This document shows positions 5,149 to 12,326 of a stretch of DNA of 13,178 bases, piece by piece. The translations under genes were made by a program, and so were the position numbers. Source of the stretch: Candidatus Enterousia merdequi. Lineage in GTDB: Bacteria; Pseudomonadota; Alphaproteobacteria; Rs-D84. A model generated the notes under the pieces. That model searched no databases and was not told the DNA's origin. It saw only the letters and a program-made list of their open reading frames with translations. The stretch lies in assembly GCA_018065345.1 (NCBI GenBank), contig JAGHTM010000132.1:1-13178 (forward strand), written 5' to 3'. Numbering within the stretch: the first letter of the stretch is position 1; every line of letters starts with the position of its first letter.

Positions 5149-7809
5149 TTATTTTTTGCGTGGGTATTTAACTGCTGCTTGTGCTGCTGCTAAACGTGCG
5201 ATAGGCACACGGAATGGAGAACAAGACACAGAATTAAATCCAATTTGATGGAAAAATTCTACAGACTCTGGATCACCACCATGTTCACCACATACACCAA
5301 GATGGATATTTTCACCTTTAGTTGCACGCGCTTTTGCCACAGCATCTTTGATTAACAAACCAACACCCAATTGATCAACGGATGCAAATGGATCAGCAAC
5401 ATATACACCACGTGCACGATATTCATCCAGGATTTTACCAGTATCATCACGTGACATACCTAATGTTGTTTGTGTTAAATCGTTTGTTCCAAATTCAAAG
5501 AATTCACAAGATTCTGCAATTTCATTTGCTAACAAAGCTGCTCTTGGTAATTCAATCATAGAGCCAACATGATAATTTACACTGTCACCAGTTTCTGCAA
5601 ACAATGCAGCAGCAGTTGCATCTATGACAGATTTAACAATATCAACTTCCTTCTTTGAACCGACCAAAGGAACTTCAATTTCTGGAATAACTTTGACACC
5701 TGCTTTTTGGCATTCAATTGCAGCAGACAAAATTGCACGTGTTTGCATTTCACAAATTTCAGGATATGTAATAGCCAAACGACAACCACGATGTCCCAAC
5801 ATAGGATTTTGTTCCTTTAATGCTTCACTACGAGATTTAACGAATTCAACAGTTTTTCCGATATGTTTTGCTAATTCTTCCATATCTTCTTCTGTATGAG
5901 GTAAGAATTCATGTAGTGGTGGGTCAATCAAACGAATTGTCACTGGCAAACCATCCATAATTTTAAACAATTCAACAAAGTCTGCACGTTGATATGGCAA
6001 TAATTTTTCCAAAGCAGCACGACGACCTGCTTCATCATCAGCCAATATCATTTCACGCATATCTTGAATACGAGAAGGATCAAAGAACATATGTTCTGTA
6101 CGTGCCAAACCAATACCTTCTGCACCGAAATCACGTGCTTGTTTTGCATCTTTTGGTGTTTCTGCATTTGCTTTGACTGTTAAACATTTGATTTCATCAA
6201 CCCATTTCATCAATGTTCCAAAATTACCAGTCAATTCAACAGATACTGTTGGAACAGCACCTTCGATAATTTGACCTTTGGCACCATCGATAGAAACCCA
6301 ATCACCTTCGTGAATCACAGCACCAGATGTTGTTTTCATTGTTTTTGTTTCATAATCGATTTTAATGTCAGGAGATCCAGATACGCATGGAGTTCCCATA
6401 CCACGAGCAACCACAGCAGCATGTGATGTCATACCACCACGAGCAGTGATAACACCTTGGGCAGCACTCATTCCAGCAATATCTTCTGGGGATGTTTCAA
6501 GACGGATTAACATAACTTTTTTGCCGTCTTTTTTCCATTTTTCAGCATCTTCTGCATTAAACACAGCCTGACCAACAGCAGCTCCAGGAGATGCAGGCAA
6601 GCCTGTTGCAATAACTTTCTTTTCTGCTTTTGGATCCAACATAGGATGTAATAAATGGTTCAATTGATCTGCACCAACACGCAAAATCGCTTCTTCTTTG
6701 GTCAACAAACCTTCTTCTACCATTTCTACTGCCATACGGACAGCAGCCGCTGCTGTTCTTTTACCATTACGGCATTGCAACATCCATAATTTTTTATGTT
6801 CGATAGTAAATTCCATATCTTGCATATCTTTATAGTGTTGTTCCAATTTATTACGAACATCTACTAATTGAGCATAAACTTCTGGCATTGCTTCTTCCAA
6901 AGATACGCGTCCAGATTCATCTTTTGCCATTGGTTGTGGAGTACGAATACCAGCCACCACATCTTCACCTTGGGCATTTATTAAATATTCACCATAGAAT
7001 TTGTTTTCGCCAGTTGCAGGGTCACGAGAGAAGCATACACCAGTTGCAGAATCATCACCGGAATTTCCAAACACCATTGCTTGAACATTCACAGCGGTTC
7101 CCCAATCACCTGGAATATTATTCAATTTACGATATGTGATTGCTTTTTTAGACATCCAAGAGCCAAACACAGCACCGATACCTAATTTTAATTGTTCCCA
7201 TGGGTCTTGTGGGAAAACTTTCCCAATTTTAACACCAATTTCTTTGAATTTTTCAACTAATTCTTTCAAATCATCTGCTGTCAATTCTGTATCGACTTTA
7301 TATCCTTTGTCTTCTTTCATACGTTCAAGAGTATGTTCAAACAAATCAATATCTGCGCCTAAAACAACGTCACTGAACATCATAATAAAACGACGATAAG
7401 AATCATATGCAAATCTTTCGTTATTTGCAGCTTTTGCTAATGCTTTCACAGTTTCATCATTTAATCCTAAATTCAAAACTGTATCCATCATTCCAGGCAT
7501 AGAAACACGAGCACCAGAACGAACAGACACCAATAATGGATTTTCATTATCTGCAAATTTTTTGCCCATAATAGATTCAATATGTGAAATACCAGCCTTT
7601 ACTTGATCCATCAAATCAGAAGGATAAGTTTGACCATTTTCATAATAATATGTACAAACGTCGGTTGTGACTGTAAAACCAGCAGGCACTGGTAATCCAA
7701 CCAAGTTCATTTCTGCCAAATTAGCACCTTTACCACCCAACAGATTACGCATATCTGCACGGCCTTCGGCGGCACCATTTCCGAAAGTATAGACCCATTT
7801 ACTAGCCAT
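5149..7809 (-). CDS. ppdK: Pyruvate, phosphate dikinase
   Basis: Interconverts pyruvate + ATP + Pi and phosphoenolpyruvate + AMP + PPi in the cytoplasm. It can run as a PPi-saving glycolytic step or supply PEP for gluconeogenesis. The 886 residues are full length for the family (about 875-890). The N-terminal nucleotide-binding region (about 1-345) opens with VYTFGNGAAEGRADMRNLLGG and contains SVRSGARVSMPGMMDTVLN. The swivelling domain carries the phosphorylated histidine in GGMTSHAAVVARGMG (His463). The C-terminal barrel (about 520-880) includes IGLARTEHMFF, MLGHRGCRLA, FGTNDLTQTT and GVCGEHGGDP with the catalytic Cys840. The AMP/ADP-responsive threonine position just before the histidine is present (MTSH), though no regulator gene lies here. 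The ATG at 7809 follows AAGGAG. It stands alone on its transcript and is divergent from the ABC exporter. Identification is certain; the direction used in the cell is not. Confidence 0.98.
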   Translation of the reverse strand: MASKWVYTFGNGAAEGRADMRNLLGGKGANLAEMNLVGLPVPAGFTVTTDVCTYYYENGQTYPSDLMDQVKAGISHIESIMGKKFADNENPLLVSVRSGARVSMPGMMDTVLNLGLNDETVKALAKAANNERFAYDSYRRFIMMFSDVVLGADIDLFEHTLERMKEDKGYKVDTELTADDLKELVEKFKEIGVKIGKVFPQDPWEQLKLGIGAVFGSWMSKKAITYRKLNNIPGDWGTAVNVQAMVFGNSGDDSATGVCFSRDPATGENKFYGEYLINAQGEDVVAGIRTPQPMAKDESGRVSLEEAMPEVYAQLVDVRNKLEQHYKDMQDMEFTIEHKKLWMLQCRNGKRTAAAAVRMAVEMVEEGLLTKEEAILRVGADQLNHLLHPMLDPKAEKKVIATGLPASPGAAVGQAVFNAEDAEKWKKDGKKVMLIRLETSPEDIAGMSAAQGVITARGGMTSHAAVVARGMGTPCVSGSPDIKIDYETKTMKTTSGAVIHEGDWVSIDGAKGQIIEGAVPTVSVELTGNFGTLMKWVDEIKCLTVKANAETPKDAKQARDFGAEGIGLARTEHMFFDPSRIQDMREMILADDEAGRRAALEKLLPYQRADFVELFKIMDGLPVTIRLIDPPLHEFLPHTEEDMEELAKHIGKTVEFVKSRSEALKEQNPMLGHRGCRLAITYPEICEMQTRAILSAAIECQKAGVKVIPEIEVPLVGSKKEVDIVKSVIDATAAALFAETGDSVNYHVGSMIELPRAALLANEIAESCEFFEFGTNDLTQTTLGMSRDDTGKILDEYRARGVYVADPFASVDQLGVGLLIKDAVAKARATKGENIHLGVCGEHGGDPESVEFFHQIGFNSVSCSPFRVPIARLAAAQAAVKYPRKK

Positions 7810-7961
7810 AATTTCTCCTTAAAGTTTTATTAAACCGGGCGTATTTTGATAGAAAATATTCACAAATGCAAGAAAAATATTAAATTGGCTATTTTATACA
7901 AACATTGACTTTTTAATATAAATCGTCTAATCTTACATACGGTAAAAAATTTGAGGAAAAA
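7810..7961. promoter_or_regulatory. Divergent promoter region between ppdK and the ABC exporter
   Basis: This 152-base AT-rich gap must hold both promoters. On the plus strand TTGACT (7905-7910) is a near-consensus -35; the best -10 at 17 bases, TAATCT (7928-7933), is poor. On the minus strand TATAAA (7893-7898) is a candidate -10 for ppdK. The two would lie only a few bases apart, so polymerase binding to one could affect the other. No terminator or operator palindrome is evident. Confidence 0.4.
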
Positions 7962-9773
7962 ATGTCAGAAAAAATAAAATTATCTGCAGCAATGAAAAAA
8001 CAAATTTTGGAAAATATGTTTGTAAAAAACTACAAACGTATGTGGCCATATGTAAAACCAGTTTGGTTTCGCGCATTAATGACTTTGATTCTAGCCATAC
8101 CAGTTGGTTCAATGGATGCTTTGATTGCATGGGCAATCAAACCATACACAGACGCTGTAATGATTGAACAAACTATGCAATCAAGTTGGTATATTCCTAT
8201 TTTGATTATTGCTTTTACATCTGTCCAAGGTGGTTTAACATACATGTTAAACTATTTGAATACATGGGTTGGTGGAAAAATCACTAATGCATTAAAAGCT
8301 GATTTATTCAAAAAATTATTAACTTTTGAAACAGAATTCTTTACATCAAAAAATTCTGGTGAAATATTGATAAACTTTAATAATAACGCAGACATGGCAT
8401 GTTCTGGGTTATTGTCAAATTTGAAATCTTTTGTTCAAAAGTTTTTCTCATCTGTGTCTTTAATCGTTGTGCTGTTTATCAATTCTTGGCAATTGGCTTT
8501 GGTAACAACAGCTATATTAATATGCGCCTTTTTACCAATGGCACAATTAAAAAAGCGTTTAAGTTCTGCTATGTCTGGGATGATGAGTGTTATGGCAACT
8601 TTGACTACTAAATATACAGAAACACATGCTGGTAACAGAACCATTATTTCTTATAATCTTGAACAATATCAATCAAACAGATACATAAACACGTTACATA
8701 AACACTTTAGTTTTCAAATGAAAGTATTTAAAAAGACGCGTTGGTTGACTCCTGTGATGCATATTATCTTATCTTTTGGTATTGCTTTGGCATTATGGTT
8801 TGGTTCTCATTTAATTTTAACACATCAATTGACAGCCGGTGGTTTTGTATCATTCTTGACTGCTTTGATATTGTTATATCAACCATTAAAAAGCATTGGT
8901 AATACTTACAGTTCTGTAATTATGTCCTTTTGGGCTATAGAAAGATGTTTTACTTTGTTAGATATGGAACCAAAAATAAAAGACAGAGCGAACGCCAAAG
9001 AAATGCCAGGCACACATCAACAAATAAAATTTAATAACGTATCATTTAATTATTTGAAAGATGTTCCTGTGTTAAAAAACATCAATTTAACAGTCAATCG
9101 TGGTGAAACTATTGCTATTGTTGGAAATTCAGGTGGTGGAAAAACAACTCTGGTAAATCTATTACCAAGATTCTATGATGTAAACAGTGGTTCTATCACT
9201 ATTGATGATGTTGATATTCGTGATTTCACATTAAAATCATTACGTCAAAATATCAGTGTTGTTTTCCAAGATAATTTCTTATTCGAAGGAACAATTCGTG
9301 AAAATATTATGTTGGGTAATGAAAACGCAACCGAAGAACAATTACAACGCGCTATAAAATTGGCATATCTTGATGGATTTTTGAAAACTTTACAAAACGG
9401 TATTGATACACAAATCGGTGAACGTGGTGTATTATTATCTGGTGGTCAAAAACAACGTGTTGCGATTGCTCGTGCATTTTTGAAAAACTCTCCTATATTG
9501 GTATTGGACGAAGCGACATCTGCATTAGATAATAAATCAGAAGCAGTTGTTCAAAAAGCAATAGATAATTTAATGCATGACAAAACAGTATTTGTAATTG
9601 CTCACCGTTTATCAACAATCCGTAACGCAACAAAGATTATTGTTGTAAATGACGGTCAAATTGTAGAAAGTGGAACACATGATGATTTATTAAAATTAGA
9701 ATGTGGAGCATATAAAATGCTTTACGATATGCAATTTAAAACAGATAACAAAGAAGCAAAACCACAAGAATAA
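7962..9773 (+). CDS. MsbA-like ABC exporter, fused permease and ATPase
   Basis: A 603-residue half-transporter that would work as a homodimer in the inner membrane. Residues of about 35-320 form the six-helix exporter domain, with hydrophobic stretches around FRALMTLILAIPVG, WYIPILIIAF and VSLIVVLFI. The segment GGFVSFLTALILLYQPLKSIGN is very like the MsbA lipid exporter. The ATPase domain (about 345-590) has Walker A GNSGGGKTT (388-396), Q-loop VVFQDNFLF, signature LSGGQ (492-496), Walker B ILVLDE (Asp516, Glu517) and H-loop His548; all key residues are intact. MsbA-like proteins flip lipid A precursors or other lipids, but related exporters move drugs or peptides, so the substrate is not fixed. 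The ATG at 7962 has GAGGA with 6 bases of spacing. It is a single-gene unit closed by a terminator. Fold and class are sure; lipid export is likely. Confidence 0.95.
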   Translation: MSEKIKLSAAMKKQILENMFVKNYKRMWPYVKPVWFRALMTLILAIPVGSMDALIAWAIKPYTDAVMIEQTMQSSWYIPILIIAFTSVQGGLTYMLNYLNTWVGGKITNALKADLFKKLLTFETEFFTSKNSGEILINFNNNADMACSGLLSNLKSFVQKFFSSVSLIVVLFINSWQLALVTTAILICAFLPMAQLKKRLSSAMSGMMSVMATLTTKYTETHAGNRTIISYNLEQYQSNRYINTLHKHFSFQMKVFKKTRWLTPVMHIILSFGIALALWFGSHLILTHQLTAGGFVSFLTALILLYQPLKSIGNTYSSVIMSFWAIERCFTLLDMEPKIKDRANAKEMPGTHQQIKFNNVSFNYLKDVPVLKNINLTVNRGETIAIVGNSGGGKTTLVNLLPRFYDVNSGSITIDDVDIRDFTLKSLRQNISVVFQDNFLFEGTIRENIMLGNENATEEQLQRAIKLAYLDGFLKTLQNGIDTQIGERGVLLSGGQKQRVAIARAFLKNSPILVLDEATSALDNKSEAVVQKAIDNLMHDKTVFVIAHRLSTIRNATKIIVVNDGQIVESGTHDDLLKLECGAYKMLYDMQFKTDNKEAKPQE

Positions 9774-9797
9774 AAAAACGCCATTTGGCGTTTTTTT
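9772..9797. terminator. Bidirectional terminator between the ABC exporter and the immunity-family gene
   Basis: An 11-base-pair stem, AAAAAAACGCC (9772-9782) with GGCGTTTTTTT (9787-9797), and a 4-base loop. The T-run follows on the plus strand and mirrors on the minus strand, so it can end transcripts from both convergent genes. It overlaps the stop codons of both. Confidence 0.87.
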
Positions 9798-10002
9798 ATT
9801 TTCTTTTTCTAACATTTTTTTCAGGTTCTTGTTTATATACAGCCCAAATCAAAGCAATCACCCAACCGACAATTGTGCAACCTAAAAATAAATTCAAAAT
9901 AAAAATAGCCAATGCATTAATATGATGACGCGAACACGCAACAAAAGTTGGTATAAAGTATATAAACGTCAAAAATAAGATAACAATTAAATCTAATAAC
10001 AT
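9796..10002 (-). CDS. Superinfection immunity family (Imm_superinfect) membrane protein
   Basis: A 68-residue protein with two membrane helices (about residues 2-20 and 31-55) and the family signature YFIPTFVACSRHHINALAI, then LNLFLGCTIVGWVIALIWA. A basic C-terminus (VRKRK) should face the cytoplasm. The family is named after phage T4 Imm, which blocks DNA injection by a second phage, but members are widespread in bacterial chromosomes and their role there is mostly unknown. I chose the ATG at 10002, 6 bases after AAAGGAG. The in-frame TTG at 10008 touches that site and cannot be the start. The gene lies 29 bases after the InlB-repeat gene at 10032 with no terminator between, so the two are probably co-transcribed. 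No phage genes adjoin it. Confidence 0.88.
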   Translation of the reverse strand: MLLDLIVILFLTFIYFIPTFVACSRHHINALAIFILNLFLGCTIVGWVIALIWAVYKQEPEKNVRKRK

Positions 10003-10031
10003 AAACAACTCCTTTGTACAATCATAAACTA

Positions 10032-10772
10032 TTACTCATTTGTCACACCAAACACAGCCGACCGAAATTCTGCATTAGTTTGAATATTGGTTGTACATGA
10101 TCCCGGACACTTGCTTGCACAGGTACCTTTATCTACATAACGATTGTAATAAGTCCAAGCTGGAGCTGAAATTGCTTCATATGTTCCATCCTTTTCAGCA
10201 TCAAAACTTTTAGCTCTGCACCAACAGAAATTTCCTTCTGAACCAACTGGATCACCTGTTTTTGCATATTTTCCACTATTCGTTGCACATACAGCCTCTC
10301 CTTTCACAGTTCCATAAGTAAATTCTATTGCCCATTCACCAGCACCTTGAGTCAAACCATATATATCTTCGTTACTACCTGCACTATCAACCAACAACGA
10401 CCATCCTCTACCTCCTGACCCATTTTCACTTATTTTGTTTGATAATGTAGTCAAATCAAACCCAAAAGGTTTTACTTTCCAACCAGAAAATATATACCCT
10501 TCTCTCGTTGGTTCATTAAGTGGCAAAACTATACCACTATCGTAAGTACAAGTTTTTGCAGTGTCATTACTTGGCGTAATTTCTGTTTCCCCATTATACC
10601 ATTTCAAATTTATCGTATTTGCTGTCCATTGGGCAGATAATGTACTTGTCCCGTCTGTTGTGTTTAATGTTGTATTATCACAATTGGCTGATGTTGCATC
10701 TTTTGCAATATCAGCAAATGCTGGACACACCATAATCAAGGCCAAAAATGATGTTAATGCAATACGTTTCAT
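10032..10772 (-). CDS. Secreted InlB-repeat protein with cysteine-rich C-terminal domain
   Basis: A 246-residue exported protein. The signal peptide MKRIALTSFLALIMVCPAFA is nearly the same as that of the gene at 3639-4481. One InlB/Listeria-Bacteroides repeat follows (about 51-100: ANTINLKWYNG, CTYDSGIVLP, EPTREGYIFSGWKV). The remaining part (about 120-243) is a separate domain with six cysteines: Cys162, the pair in FCWCR (183, 185), and Cys218, 222 and 226 in TCASKCPGSC. WAIEFTYGTVKGEAVC, AWTYYNRYV and AEFRSAVFG are likely family landmarks. The even number and spacing suggest disulfides in the periplasm or outside the cell. I cannot name the domain. It heads a likely two-gene unit with the immunity-family gene. 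The ATG at 10772 has GGAGAG 6 bases upstream. A surface or adhesion role is inferred from the repeat type. Confidence 0.83.
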   Translation of the reverse strand: MKRIALTSFLALIMVCPAFADIAKDATSANCDNTTLNTTDGTSTLSAQWTANTINLKWYNGETEITPSNDTAKTCTYDSGIVLPLNEPTREGYIFSGWKVKPFGFDLTTLSNKISENGSGGRGWSLLVDSAGSNEDIYGLTQGAGEWAIEFTYGTVKGEAVCATNSGKYAKTGDPVGSEGNFCWCRAKSFDAEKDGTYEAISAPAWTYYNRYVDKGTCASKCPGSCTTNIQTNAEFRSAVFGVTNE

Positions 10773-10800
10773 AAAATCTCTCCAATATATTTATTGTCGT

Positions 10801-10829
10801 ATTATATCACGAATCGGGTCGTCTTTCTA
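10801..10829 (-). promoter_or_regulatory. Promoter of the InlB-repeat / immunity-family unit
   Basis: On the minus strand TGATATAAT (10801-10809; TATAAT at 10801-10806) has TAGAAA (10824-10829) 17 bases upstream as a partial -35. The leader would be about 22-25 bases. The spacer contains CGATTCG, a 7-mer also found in the inverted repeat upstream of nrdD. Confidence 0.58.
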
Positions 10830-10926
10830 CAAAATAAAAAAAACATAAAAAATAGTTGCGTTTTGAAAAAATTGTTCTACAGTGAAAGCCCTTTGCGCGT
10901 TTTTTTAAGATACTAAGGAAAAGAAA

Positions 10927-11526
10927 ATGTTATATAGTCTTCGATGCAAAAACAGTTTAAAACCTATACCTGCTGATAAAATCCCACCTTTGTGGGCAAT
11001 TGAAAAATATTTTAATTTTTATAATAACGAAATAAAACCATTAATGTTGCCTATTGCTACACAAAACCAAACAGGCATACATGGTATTGAAACACATACA
11101 AATGCTGTTGTGTTTCGTGGCATAGATTATGCTATTCACATGGGTAAAGACCCTATGCCAGTTGTTTTTGCTTGTGCTTTTCACGACATGGCGCGCGAAA
11201 ATGATGGTTTTGATACAGAGCATGGTAAAAATGCCGTTCCAATGGCAATGAAAATAATGAAAAAATTTCCAAATTTGCTTTCTAAAGACACACAACTATC
11301 CATTTTATCTGCAATTATAAATCATACAACTGGTGAAGTTGCTTCAGATTATATTGCTGCATGTCTATGGGATGCAGACCGCACAAGATTGTCTTGGAAA
11401 TACGGTTTTGATGAAAAGTTCTTTAACACTCAACGTGGTGCATTTGTAGCATCTTCAAAATTTCAACAATACTTATCTTTTCAAAGACGTTATTTTAATC
11501 ATACGACGTGGTCAAAAGAATACTAA
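10927..11526 (+). CDS. HD-domain protein, putative metal-dependent phosphohydrolase
   Basis: A 199-residue soluble protein with an HD-type metal site: His57 (GIETHTNAV), the paired His86-Asp87 (CAFHDMARENDG), His99 (TEHGK), His133 (IINHTTGE) and Asp149/Asp151 (CLWDADRTRL). This order H...HD...H...H...D is that of the HD superfamily, which hydrolyses phosphate esters such as nucleotides or cyclic nucleotides. There is no RelA, GGDEF or tRNA-transferase partner domain, so the substrate is open. The ATG at 10927 is preceded by AAGGA about 8 bases upstream. The upstream 154-base gap divides it from the minus-strand InlB unit; a weak TTGCGT-N16-TACAGT (10856-10883) is the best promoter candidate I see. 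The next gene has its own promoter, so this is probably single. Confidence 0.85.
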   Translation: MLYSLRCKNSLKPIPADKIPPLWAIEKYFNFYNNEIKPLMLPIATQNQTGIHGIETHTNAVVFRGIDYAIHMGKDPMPVVFACAFHDMARENDGFDTEHGKNAVPMAMKIMKKFPNLLSKDTQLSILSAIINHTTGEVASDYIAACLWDADRTRLSWKYGFDEKFFNTQRGAFVASSKFQQYLSFQRRYFNHTTWSKEY

Positions 11527-11533
11527 TATTATT

Positions 11534-11561
11534 TTGTTTTCATGATTTTTTGTGATATAAT
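11534..11561 (+). promoter_or_regulatory. Promoter of the beta-barrel protein gene
   Basis: TTGTTT (11534-11539), 16 bases, then TATAAT (11556-11561) extended by TGA to give TGATATAAT (11553-11561). The leader would be about 25-27 bases and ends in an AAAGGGAG ribosome-binding site. It lies just after the HD gene. Confidence 0.68.
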
Positions 11562-11593
11562 ACAAGAAATTATATCCAAAGGGAGAATTGTTC

Positions 11594-12274
11594 ATGAAAA
11601 CAAATATATTATTGCCAACTTTAACGGCTTTGTTTGTTGCGACTGGCGCAAATGCCGCACAATACAGACCAGTAAAAATGTCTTATGGTGCTCAAACAAG
11701 ACCTTTTATTGGCGTAACACTCGGCGCACAAACCCTTAATTGGAAAGATACTTATAAAAACGCTGCCGACATAGACGATATTACTATGCCCCAAGATTTC
11801 TTTTCTTTTGGAATTGAAACCGGTTTTCGTTTTGGCAACTATCATGAAATATATAACGGTGGTTTGTCCCTTAATTTTGATATAAGCACAGGCGACAATG
11901 CAGAATATTACCCTTCGTACATCAAAGTATCAGAAAACAAAAATATGTCCATATCTGCAACGTACGATAACTATATCCGTTTAAGCGGTGATAAATTAAA
12001 ACGTATAGATTTAGTTCTTGGATTTGGTGGTGGTGCTTTTGATGAAATAACAGATTACGACCATCTTGGAACATCCACATTATTCCCAGAATACCCATTC
12101 CCAAGCGATGATAATTCTTGGTCAGCCGCGGTTGCTTTGAAAGCTGGATTTGAATTTGAAATAACAGAAAACATTTCTTTATCTACAAATGCACGTATGT
12201 TTATTCCACTTAAATCCGACTATGATATAGGTTCCAGCTTTATCTTTGGCGGTTCTGTAAAATATATATTCTAA
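11594..12274 (+). CDS. Outer-membrane beta-barrel protein
   Basis: A 226-residue protein. The signal peptide MKTNILLPTLTALFVATGANA is probably cut after Ala21. The mature chain alternates polar and non-polar residues with aromatic girdles (RPFIGVTLGAQTLNW, FFSFGIETGFRFG, GGLSLNFDIS, RIDLVLGFGGGAF, AAVALKAGFEFEI, FIFGGSVKYIF). It ends in phenylalanine, the usual signal for BAM-dependent insertion of outer-membrane barrels. The size suits an eight-stranded OmpA/OmpX-like or opacity-like barrel without a peptidoglycan-binding domain. Function (porin, adhesin or structural) cannot be told. The ATG at 11594 is 8 bases after AAAGGGAG; an in-frame TTG at 11588 sits too close to that site. It has its own extended -10 promoter and ends at a bidirectional terminator. 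Confidence 0.87.
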   Translation: MKTNILLPTLTALFVATGANAAQYRPVKMSYGAQTRPFIGVTLGAQTLNWKDTYKNAADIDDITMPQDFFSFGIETGFRFGNYHEIYNGGLSLNFDISTGDNAEYYPSYIKVSENKNMSISATYDNYIRLSGDKLKRIDLVLGFGGGAFDEITDYDHLGTSTLFPEYPFPSDDNSWSAAVALKAGFEFEITENISLSTNARMFIPLKSDYDIGSSFIFGGSVKYIF

Positions 12275-12285
12275 AAAAATACAAA

Positions 12286-12316
12286 TAAAAAAAACGCCCA
12301 AACGGGCGTTTTTTTT
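12286..12316. terminator. Bidirectional terminator between the beta-barrel gene and argS
   Basis: GC-rich stem acgccc (12294-12299) / gggcgt (12304-12309) with a 4-base loop, extended by flanking A and T runs (12286-12293 and 12309-12316). The layout serves both converging genes. Confidence 0.9.
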
Positions 12317-12326
12317 ACAATACCTT

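Noticed and set aside
10003..10008. TTG start at 10008 for the immunity-family protein
   Set aside because: It abuts the AAAGGAG site with no spacing; the ATG at 10002 has 6 bases of spacing.
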